A stretch of DNA of 32,379 bases, taken from positions 1 to 32,379 of the forward strand of contig CALZIK010000203.1 in NCBI GenBank assembly GCA_945787635.1. Direction: 5' to 3'. Position 1 is the first letter of the stretch. Each line of letters begins with the position of its first letter. Below the pieces are notes generated by a model. The model did not search any database. It was not told where the DNA came from and saw only the letters and a list, made by a program, of their open reading frames with translations. Positions 25,142-31,268 of the stretch are shown here, one piece after another. Both the position numbers and the translations under genes were made by a program. Source of the stretch: Thermoanaerobaculia bacterium. Its GTDB lineage: Bacteria > Acidobacteriota > Thermoanaerobaculia > Multivoradales > JAHEKO01.

Positions 25142-25181
25142 GTGTCTCTCCGCGAGCAAAGAGAGGCTCGCTGCGAGACAC
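25142..25181. repeat. 40-nt strong hairpin
   Basis: Outer stem GTGTCTC (25142-25148) with GAGACAC (25175-25181), a 3x3 internal loop, then inner stem GCGAGC (25152-25157) with GCTCGC (25166-25171) and loop AAAGAGAG. Thirteen pairs of perfect complementarity in 40 nt are unlikely by chance. No T-run follows. Confidence 0.6.
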
Positions 25182-25290
25182 CTCGGCGTTCCTTCAGGTA
25201 CAGGACCGGGTTGGGTGGAGCGCGCCACGGCGACGCTGAGTGGCATCGCCGTTGTGGAGTCGATCTCCGCATGGACGATTCTTGCTGGAG

Positions 25291-25312
25291 CGGTCGATCC
25301 CGGTGTCGACCG
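25291..25312. repeat. 22-nt palindrome, copy 2
   Basis: CGGTCGA (25291-25297) pairs with TCGACCG (25306-25312). It repeats copy 1 at 25079-25100 in direct orientation 212 bp away and ends 48 bp before the rlmB start. Confidence 0.7.
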
Positions 25313-25360
25313 GCGCTTGCCGCCAGACGACGGAAGGAAGGACGCGCTACTCTCTATATC

Positions 25361-26083
25361 GTGCTGATCTACGGCTTCCACCCGGTGCGCGAAGCGCTGC
25401 GAAACCGTCCCGCGCAGCTCGAACGCGTGGTCTTCGGCGAGCGCGCCCAGCGGGCGCGGGTGCTCGAGCTCGAGAAGCTCTGCAGGAAGGCCGGAATCGC
25501 GGTGGAGTCGGTTCCGGTGGAGTCGCTCGACAAGCTCACCTCGGGAGCGGTGCACAACGGCTTCGTGGCCGAGATTCGAGGTGGAGCCATCGCCTCGGCG
25601 GCTTCTCGAGCCGGGGCCGATCCCGGTCTCGTGGTGCTGCTCGAAGACGTGCAGGATCCCCGCAATCTGGGCGCCATCCTGCGGGTCTGTGAAGGCGCCG
25701 GCGTCGGTCGAGTGCTGATTCGCGACCGGGGCAGCGCGCCGCTTTCGGCGGCGGCGGTCAAGACCTCGGCCGGGGCCTCTGAGCATCTCGACATCGAGCG
25801 CGTGACCAGCTCGGCGCGCGAGATCGAGCAGCTCCAGAAGGACGGATTCTGGGTCTACGGCGCCGATGGCGAAGGCGAGCCCGTCTGGGACGTGGATCTC
25901 ACCGGCAACGTCTGCCTCTGCCTGGGCGGCGAGGAAAAGGGGTTGCGCCCGCGCACCCGGCAGCTCTGCGACCGGCTGGTGTCCTTGCCGATGCGGGGCC
26001 GGGTCGAGTCGCTCAACGTCGCGACGGCTTCCGCGGCTCTGCTCTACGAGGCGCTTCGGCAGCGGCTGGCGTCCGGTGGCTAG
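25361..26083 (+). CDS. rlmB: TrmH-family 23S rRNA (guanosine-2'-O-)-methyltransferase
   Basis: This 240-residue SpoU/TrmH enzyme probably 2'-O-methylates a guanosine of 23S rRNA (G2251 in E. coli) using SAM. It has the RlmB N-terminal substrate-binding domain (YGFHPVREALRN and following, about 1-75) and the SPOUT knot with VLLEDVQDPRNLGAILRVCE, CLCLGGEEKGLRP and RGRVESLNVATASAALLYE. I chose GTG 25361 because it gives the family start IYGFHPV; the open frame runs back to 25142 through the hairpin region. No Shine-Dalgarno lies at normal spacing (GGAAGGAAGG is about 20 nt away). Two tRNA genes follow. Confidence 0.92.
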   Translation: MLIYGFHPVREALRNRPAQLERVVFGERAQRARVLELEKLCRKAGIAVESVPVESLDKLTSGAVHNGFVAEIRGGAIASAASRAGADPGLVVLLEDVQDPRNLGAILRVCEGAGVGRVLIRDRGSAPLSAAAVKTSAGASEHLDIERVTSSAREIEQLQKDGFWVYGADGEGEPVWDVDLTGNVCLCLGGEEKGLRPRTRQLCDRLVSLPMRGRVESLNVATASAALLYEALRQRLASGG

Positions 26084-26099
26084 GTCGCCGGAGCCAGCC

Positions 26100-26128
26100 T
26101 TGCGCGCCCGCGACCGAGCGGCTAAACT
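26100..26128 (+). promoter_or_regulatory. Candidate tRNA promoter
   Basis: TTGCGC (26100-26105), a 17-bp spacer and TAAACT (26123-26128) end 22 nt before tRNA-Thr, a normal distance for a short tRNA leader. Confidence 0.5.
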
Positions 26129-26150
26129 CCCGCCCCGCGGCGCGGTTCTC

Positions 26151-26226
26151 GCCGGCATAGCTCAGGGGCTAGAGCAGCTGACTTGTAATCAGCAGGTCGT
26201 CGGTTCGAATCCGACTGCCGGCTCCA
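26151..26226 (+). tRNA. tRNA-Thr (anticodon TGT)
   Basis: The 76-nt gene folds as a class I tRNA: acceptor GCCGGCA/TGCCGGC, D-arm GCTC/GAGC, anticodon stem GCTGA/TCAGC with loop CTTGTAA (anticodon TGT, reading ACA), T-stem GTCGG/CCGAC with TTCGAAT. The discriminator is T, and CCA is encoded (26224-26226). Confidence 0.96.
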
Positions 26227-26268
26227 GAGCTTCGTTTGGCCCCTGAGACGCGCTAGGATTGACAATCT

Positions 26269-26355
26269 GGAGGTGTGGCCGAGTGGTCAATGGCAGCAGA
26301 CTGTAAATCTGCCGGGCTAAGCCCTACGGTGGTTCAAATCCATCCACCTCCACCA
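26269..26355 (+). tRNA. tRNA-Tyr (anticodon GTA)
   Basis: The 87-nt gene is a class II tRNA: acceptor GGAGGTG/CACCTCC, anticodon stem GCAGA/TCTGC with loop CTGTAAA (anticodon GTA), a long variable arm with GGGC/GCCC, and T-arm loop TTCAAAT. CCA is encoded (26353-26355). It lies 42 nt after tRNA-Thr and is probably co-transcribed. Confidence 0.96.
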
Positions 26356-26395
26356 TCGTCTCAGCTCCTCGGTTGGCCTCCCGGGCCCCTGCAAT

Positions 26396-26433
26396 GAGAA
26401 GAAACCGCGCGTCGGCGGCTCGCGTCTCTTCTC
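26396..26433. terminator. Hairpin between tRNA-Tyr and the convergent GGDEF/EAL gene
   Basis: GAGAAGA (26396-26402) pairs perfectly with TCTTCTC (26427-26433), with an inner CGCG/CGCG pair (26406-26409 with 26421-26424). It lies in the 99-bp gap between convergent units, where a bidirectional terminator is expected. T-runs are lacking, so the call is moderate. Confidence 0.45.
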
Positions 26434-26454
26434 TGCTTGCCCTGATACCCGCCC

Positions 26455-29400
26455 CTAGGAGACGGGCGGGAAGCGCAAGAGCTGATTCTTCTGGGATTCA
26501 CGGGCACCGATCAGCAGCGACCTCAGCTCGGCGGACCGCATCGGCTTGGTGAAGAAGTTCCCCTGCCCGAAGTCGCAGCCCTCCTCTCGTAACGCCGCGA
26601 GCTGGGGCTGGGACTCGACCGCCTCGGCGACGATGCCCAGGTCGAGTTTCTTGCCGAGGGCGATCACCGCGCGGACCAGCGGCGGGCACCCGTCCTCGGC
26701 GTTCGAGGCTCGGATGTGGCGTCCATCTACCTTGAGTTTGCTGAACGGTAGATGGGTGAGATCCTCGATCGAGAAAGGGCTGGTTCCGAAGTCGTCGATG
26801 CTCATTGTCACACCCAGCGAGTCGAGCTCGCGGGTGAGCTTGTCGATGTCGTTTTCGAGGCGAAGCAGCATCCGCTGGGTAAGCTCGAGCTCGAGCAGAC
26901 CGGGTCGCAGACCGGTTTCGTCGAGGATTCGCTCCACCGCTTGCGGGAATCCCTGAAGCCGGAACTGGACGTACGAAAGGTTGACCGAGACCGGGAGCTC
27001 GATTCCGAGCTTTGATCGCCAGGAGACCGCTTCGGAGCACGCCCGGCGCAGAATCCACTCGCCAATGCTGATGATTTCGCCGCTGTCTTCGGCAATGGGA
27101 ATGAAGGTGCTGGGTGGAATCAGGCCGCGCTTCGGATGGTTCCAACGTACCAGGGCTTCGGCGGCGACTATCGACCGATCGGCCAGAGCGAACTGCGGCT
27201 GAAAGACCAGGTGCAACTCGTCCCGGTCGATCGCTCGCTTGAGATCTCGCGACAGTTGTATCTTGTGCTGCACTTGGCGATCCATCTCGTGAGCGTGGAA
27301 GTGGAAGCAGGCGCCGCCCTGCTCCTTGGCTTTGTAGAGCGCTAGGTCAGCCTGCCTATAGAACCGTTTCGGGTCGGAGTCTCCAGGCGGAAAGACCGCG
27401 ATGCCGGTGCTTGCAGAGACGTTTACCTCGTTGGAACCCAGCCGGACCGGTTTCGCGATCTCGTCTCCGAGCCTCTGGGCGAGCGTCGCGACGCCGTCGA
27501 GACTCTTGAACTCACTGTGAATCAGCGCGAACTCGTCACCACCCAGTCTCGCGAGCGGGTCCACCTGCCTGACGATACGTCGCATTCGGTGGGCGAGGGT
27601 GGCCAGCAGCTCATCGCCGGCGGAGTGGCCATAGGTGTCGTTGATCTCCTTGAACTGATCCAAGTCGAACAGCAGCAGGGCAACTTTGTGGCCGAATCTC
27701 TCGGCGCGGGCCAGTGTCGCCTCGAGAGCCTGCTCGAACGAATATCGATTGAGGAGGTCGGTCAGAAAATCGACATGCGCGAGGCGGAAAAGCTCGTCTT
27801 GCGAGGACTCGCGCGGAGAGACCGCGAACCCGGGAAACGGCTCCGCGTCGTGGGCCGGACGAGTTTCGGATGGGGCTGGCAGGACCTGTCGCTTGGGGAC
27901 CCCGGGGAGGCCTTCGGCCTGATCGGCCAGAAGCTGCCGGACCTGGTCCGCCGGAAGTGCCCGGTGAAACAAGAAGCCCTGAAGTTTGTCGCAGTTGAGT
28001 CCCCGCAGGAGCTCCGCCTGCCGTTCGGTCTCGACACCTTCTCCGACGACCCTGAGATCGAGCTCGTGAGACATCGCGACCATGGCTCGGATGATCGCTT
28101 CGGTCGCCGGATCGTAGTCGACTCGAGCCACAAACGAGCGATCGATCTTGAGTACGCTCAGCGGGAAGCTCTGGAGATAGGCAAGAGTCGTCTGGCCGGT
28201 ACCGAAGTCGTCGATCGCCAGTGATACCCCGAGCTTCTTCAGCCGGCGCAGCTTCTCGATGGTCAACGGGTCGTCTCGGAAGACACCTCGTTCGCTCAGC
28301 TCGAGCTCCAGGTACTGCGGTTTGATCGCAGCTTCCTGTACCGCACTCTCGATTTTCTCGACGAAGGTCGCCTCTTCGAGTTGGGCGCGGGCGACGTTGA
28401 TCGCGATGCGTACCGGAGGCAGGCCCCGCGCGGTCCACTCGCTCAATTGGCGCAGGGCCCGCTTGAGGACCCAGTCGCCGATCGCGACGACCAGGCCGCC
28501 GTCCTCCGCGACCGGGATGAAGATCGCCGGCGAGATCGCTCCGCGCTCGGGTTCGGTCCAGCGGACCAGCCCCTCCAGACCGGTGATGAGTCCGGTCCGC
28601 GCGTCGACGATCGGCTGGTAGTGCAGCCGGAGCTCGTTGTTGTCGATGGCCCGGCGCAACCGCTCCTGCAATTCGAGCTTTTCGATGACCTCGTCCTTCA
28701 TCGACTCCGTGTACACGCAGATGGTCTTGCCACCCGCCCTCTTTGCGTGTTTGGTCGCGGTCTCCGCGCACTGCAGCACCGCTTCACCCTCACTCTCGGA
28801 AGCTACGGCGACGCCGATACTGGCCGACACGAAGACGTCTCGTCCGTTCACGCTGTAGGGCGCCATGACCGCGGCCAGGATCTCCTCCGCGGTTCTGACC
28901 ACCTCGGAGGTGTTCTCGACCCGGTCCAAAAGGATGGCGAACTCGTCGGCGTGGATGCGGGCCAGTGAGCCACGAAGCTCTCCGGCTATCTCTTCCGATC
29001 GGGTGACCCTTTGTTCGAGCACCGACTCCAGCCTGCCGGCGATTGCCCGCAGCAGGGCGTCGCCGCTTTCCCGACCCAGGGAATCATTGAAGTGCTTGAA
29101 TCGGTCGATGTCGATGAACAGAACCGCGATCTCGCCGCGACGGTTCTTCATCTGAGCCGCCGCCATGGCCACGATCTCGCTGAAGGTGGATCGATTCGGG
29201 AGGCCGGTGAGCTCATCGAAGTTGCGAAGCTTGAGAGCCTCGGTGCTCGCCGACCGGGCCGCGTCCTTAGCCTGCTCCAGGTACTCCTGATACTGACTCA
29301 GCTCGGCGACCGACCGGCCGACAACGACCGCCTGACGGAAACGGTGGGGAAGGACGAGCCAGTTGATCGGTTTGGGGAGGAACTCGGAGAACGGGTCCTC

Positions 29401-29715
29401 ATAGACCTTCGCGATGAGCCCTGGATCAAAGAGGTCCGACATCACGAAGACTGGAGCGCTGTGGCAGCGGGGCAGCTCGCGCAGCGCCGATCGCAAGCTC
29501 AACGCGTCGACATCGTCGACCAGCAGGTCGAGGAGGATCACGTCCGGAGCCGACTTCGTGGCCAGGACAATGGCCTCAGTCGCGCTGGCCGTGGCGGAAA
29601 CCCGAAAACCGGACCCTTCGAGCGCCTGCAAGCCAAGCGCGCGAAGCACCTGATCGGCGGTGATCAGGAGGATCCGGGGCTCGGCCGGGGTCCGATCTGG
29701 GCTCGCTTGGCGCAT
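26455..29715 (-). CDS. REC-GGDEF-EAL-GGDEF-EAL cyclic-di-GMP signalling protein
   Basis: This 1086-residue cytoplasmic protein has a receiver domain (about 14-135; likely phospho-acceptor Asp63, Lys115), then two GGDEF-EAL cassettes. GGDEF-1 (about 164-335) has IHADEF at 254-259 in place of the active GGDEF signature and is probably inactive. EAL-1 (about 345-600) reads EGL at 381-383 but keeps Asn440, DDFGTGQ, KIDRSFV, GEGVE and QGF. GGDEF-2 (about 643-808) has the canonical LGGDEF (724-729). EAL-2 (about 820-1072) has EAL (853-855), but the loop after DDFG reads TSPFSIED rather than TGYSSL. It could make and degrade c-di-GMP under control of a histidine kinase; no kinase gene is nearby. No Shine-Dalgarno is evident before ATG 29715. 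Confidence 0.93.
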   Translation of the reverse strand: MRQASPDRTPAEPRILLITADQVLRALGLQALEGSGFRVSATASATEAIVLATKSAPDVILLDLLVDDVDALSLRSALRELPRCHSAPVFVMSDLFDPGLIAKVYEDPFSEFLPKPINWLVLPHRFRQAVVVGRSVAELSQYQEYLEQAKDAARSASTEALKLRNFDELTGLPNRSTFSEIVAMAAAQMKNRRGEIAVLFIDIDRFKHFNDSLGRESGDALLRAIAGRLESVLEQRVTRSEEIAGELRGSLARIHADEFAILLDRVENTSEVVRTAEEILAAVMAPYSVNGRDVFVSASIGVAVASESEGEAVLQCAETATKHAKRAGGKTICVYTESMKDEVIEKLELQERLRRAIDNNELRLHYQPIVDARTGLITGLEGLVRWTEPERGAISPAIFIPVAEDGGLVVAIGDWVLKRALRQLSEWTARGLPPVRIAINVARAQLEEATFVEKIESAVQEAAIKPQYLELELSERGVFRDDPLTIEKLRRLKKLGVSLAIDDFGTGQTTLAYLQSFPLSVLKIDRSFVARVDYDPATEAIIRAMVAMSHELDLRVVGEGVETERQAELLRGLNCDKLQGFLFHRALPADQVRQLLADQAEGLPGVPKRQVLPAPSETRPAHDAEPFPGFAVSPRESSQDELFRLAHVDFLTDLLNRYSFEQALEATLARAERFGHKVALLLFDLDQFKEINDTYGHSAGDELLATLAHRMRRIVRQVDPLARLGGDEFALIHSEFKSLDGVATLAQRLGDEIAKPVRLGSNEVNVSASTGIAVFPPGDSDPKRFYRQADLALYKAKEQGGACFHFHAHEMDRQVQHKIQLSRDLKRAIDRDELHLVFQPQFALADRSIVAAEALVRWNHPKRGLIPPSTFIPIAEDSGEIISIGEWILRRACSEAVSWRSKLGIELPVSVNLSYVQFRLQGFPQAVERILDETGLRPGLLELELTQRMLLRLENDIDKLTRELDSLGVTMSIDDFGTSPFSIEDLTHLPFSKLKVDGRHIRASNAEDGCPPLVRAVIALGKKLDLGIVAEAVESQPQLAALREEGCDFGQGNFFTKPMRSAELRSLLIGARESQKNQLLRFPPVS

Positions 29716-29807
29716 TGCACTGTGGGCGTAACAGCCCGAGGAATTCTGCTGGTCGAGGCGAAGGTACCGCTATGGAACCTCAACAGGCGCCGCTTCGGTT
29801 CCGATTC

Positions 29808-29840
29808 CGGAATGATCTTGCCGAGCCGTGGATCATTCCG
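29808..29840. promoter_or_regulatory. Perfect 10-bp inverted repeat, candidate operator
   Basis: CGGAATGATC (29808-29817) is repeated in inverse as GATCATTCCG (29831-29840), with a 13-nt spacer. It lies in the 218-bp divergent gap and ends 2 bp before a TAGAAT hexamer, so a dimeric regulator bound here would cover the -35 region. As RNA it would also form a hairpin. Confidence 0.55.
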
Positions 29841-29842
29841 TG

Positions 29843-29848
29843 TAGAAT
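29843..29848 (+). promoter_or_regulatory. Candidate -10 element of the secreted-protein gene
   Basis: TAGAAT lies in an unusually AT-rich patch 85 nt before the ATG at 29934. The best upstream match, TTGCCG (29818-29823), is 19 bp away and inside the inverted repeat, so the promoter may depend on an activator. Confidence 0.45.
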
Positions 29849-29886
29849 TAACCCGTCAATTAAGCCAGCAGCCCGGAGGTGCCACC

Positions 29887-29910
29887 GTGGTCGGCTTCCG
29901 GTCCAACTGA
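29887..29910 (+). CDS. Seven-codon upstream ORF (possible leader peptide)
   Basis: A perfect GGAGGT (29875-29880) stands 6 nt before GTG 29887, which opens a frame of seven codons (M V G F R S N) ended by TGA at 29908-29910. The main gene has its own GGAGGAG (29924-29930) and ATG 24 nt later. Such a short, well-initiated ORF in a leader can act in translational control; its function here is unproven, and it could be chance. Confidence 0.35.
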   Translation: MVGFRSN

Positions 29911-29933
29911 TTCCGAGTTCGAAGGAGGAGTGC

Positions 29934-31268
29934 ATGAAGCTATCCGGTTCTCTGGTTGCGTTCGTGGCCGTGATCGGCCTTTCAGTTGCACCGGCTGCCG
30001 CCGAGCTGTGCGTGATCGACGCCGTTCCGGCTGCCACGGTCCTGGTCCCGTACTTCGAGGTCGATCTGCGCAACGTCGGCAGGACCAAGTTCGAGCGCAC
30101 CAAGGTCACGTTGATCAACACGCAGCCGGCGCCGGCGATCGCCCACGTGATTCTGTGGACCGATCTCTCCGTACCGACCTTGAATTTCGACATATTTCTC
30201 ACTGGTTACGATGTCCAGGAGTTCGATGTCGATCTCCTGTTCACCAACGGCTTCCTTCCAATTCCAGCCAGCCAACCCAATGGCAACAGTGGCTGTACAT
30301 CGTGCGACTCGAGCGGCTGCGTCAACATCAGTCCGGGCAATGACTTCTCCCTCGGAGACCTGATCAGCGCCCACACCGGCAGCTCGGTGAGCTTCTACGA
30401 TGGGCAATGCATGGCGCGGCCGAGCGGCAGGGTGGCTCGGGGTTACATCACCTTCGACAACGTCAGCGCCTGCACGCGGCTCTACCCCGGCGACAGCGGG
30501 TACTTCGAGAACGGGGGACTCGGAATCGCCAACAACCTCAATGCGCTCAAGGCGACGATTACGACCTACTCGAACAAGTTCCTTCGTGAGGTACCGGCGA
30601 TTGCGATCGAGGCGGGCACGAGTGACGGTCTTTCGACCGCCGGCAACTACACCTTCTACGGTCGCTACACGGGCTTCGACGCCAGCGACAATCGCGAGTG
30701 TGGTGGCGCACTATGGGCCATGCCGTTCCGGAAACGCGACAGATTCAAAACCGAGGCGATCGTCTGGCGTGACTCGGGTGTCGCCCAGGGTCCTTTCGAT
30801 TGCGGCAGCCTGCCCGAGTGGTATCCGCTCGACGAGACGCAGGTCGTCGTGTTCGACCAGCAGGAAGAGGCTTTGGAAATCGGCAACGGCACGGGGCTTT
30901 TCCCGGCGGAGACCCAGCTCGTCTCGGTCGGCAAGAGCCCGGTCAGAACGGGGTCCTTCGACGCCGGGTGGGCCTACTTCAATCTGAACACTTCGGCTTC
31001 CGCTGGATCGACCGACGAGTTTGTGGGCCACGGCTACGTTATAGCGCGCCAGAGATATCGCTCGCGGGAGGGAGATGCCTGGGCGGCGCTCTATGGAACG
31101 GAATTCGACCCGGCTTCGACGATTTGCGGGGAGCCGGTTTCTCCGAGCGTTCGTGCTCGAGCTCTTCAGTCGCGGAAAGCCGCGATCAGCGGAAAGGAAG
31201 CAGGCCGTGGCAAACAGAGGATCCGTCTGGATTCCGACGGTCCTCGTCCTTCTCAGCGGCCCGAATAG
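29934..31268 (+). CDS. Secreted Cys-containing protein of unknown function
   Basis: This 444-residue protein has a Sec signal peptide (about 1-23, cleavage after APAAA). The mature part begins ELCVIDAVPAATVLVPYFEVDL. It contains a Cys cluster (SGCTSCDSSGCVN), further Cys residues that could form disulfides, and repeated beta-type segments such as AHVILWTDLSVPTLNFDIFL. I recall similar openings in uncharacterised exported proteins of acidobacteria, but know no function. The last about 45 residues are polar and basic and overlap the next gene. The start has GGAGGAG at 29924-29930. Upstream lie an inverted repeat and a small upstream ORF. The gene diverges from the GGDEF/EAL gene. Confidence 0.8.
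   Translation: MKLSGSLVAFVAVIGLSVAPAAAELCVIDAVPAATVLVPYFEVDLRNVGRTKFERTKVTLINTQPAPAIAHVILWTDLSVPTLNFDIFLTGYDVQEFDVDLLFTNGFLPIPASQPNGNSGCTSCDSSGCVNISPGNDFSLGDLISAHTGSSVSFYDGQCMARPSGRVARGYITFDNVSACTRLYPGDSGYFENGGLGIANNLNALKATITTYSNKFLREVPAIAIEAGTSDGLSTAGNYTFYGRYTGFDASDNRECGGALWAMPFRKRDRFKTEAIVWRDSGVAQGPFDCGSLPEWYPLDETQVVVFDQQEEALEIGNGTGLFPAETQLVSVGKSPVRTGSFDAGWAYFNLNTSASAGSTDEFVGHGYVIARQRYRSREGDAWAALYGTEFDPASTICGEPVSPSVRARALQSRKAAISGKEAGRGKQRIRLDSDGPRPSQRPE

Larger units (their letters stand above)
24990..25360. other. Gene-free, hairpin-rich 371-bp region
   Basis: No credible gene lies here; short open frames on both strands show no family pattern. Between 25079 and 25312 there are five successive stem-loops: 25079-25100 (8-bp stem), 25113-25138 (5 bp plus inner 3 bp), 25142-25181 (7 bp plus 6 bp), 25227-25252 (7 bp) and 25291-25312 (7 bp). 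The first and last are related 22-nt palindromes. The region may be a dispersed palindromic repeat element or a structured RNA; no known riboswitch or RNA family is recognised. Confidence 0.6.

Noticed and set aside
25079-25312. CRISPR array
   Set aside because: Only two copies of the 22-nt repeat, 212 bp apart, with no further repeats and no cas genes in the window.
27611-28771. 386-codon minus-strand open frame inside the GGDEF/EAL gene
   Set aside because: Same strand but wrong frame; the GGDEF and EAL motifs lie in the other frame and continue unbroken across it.
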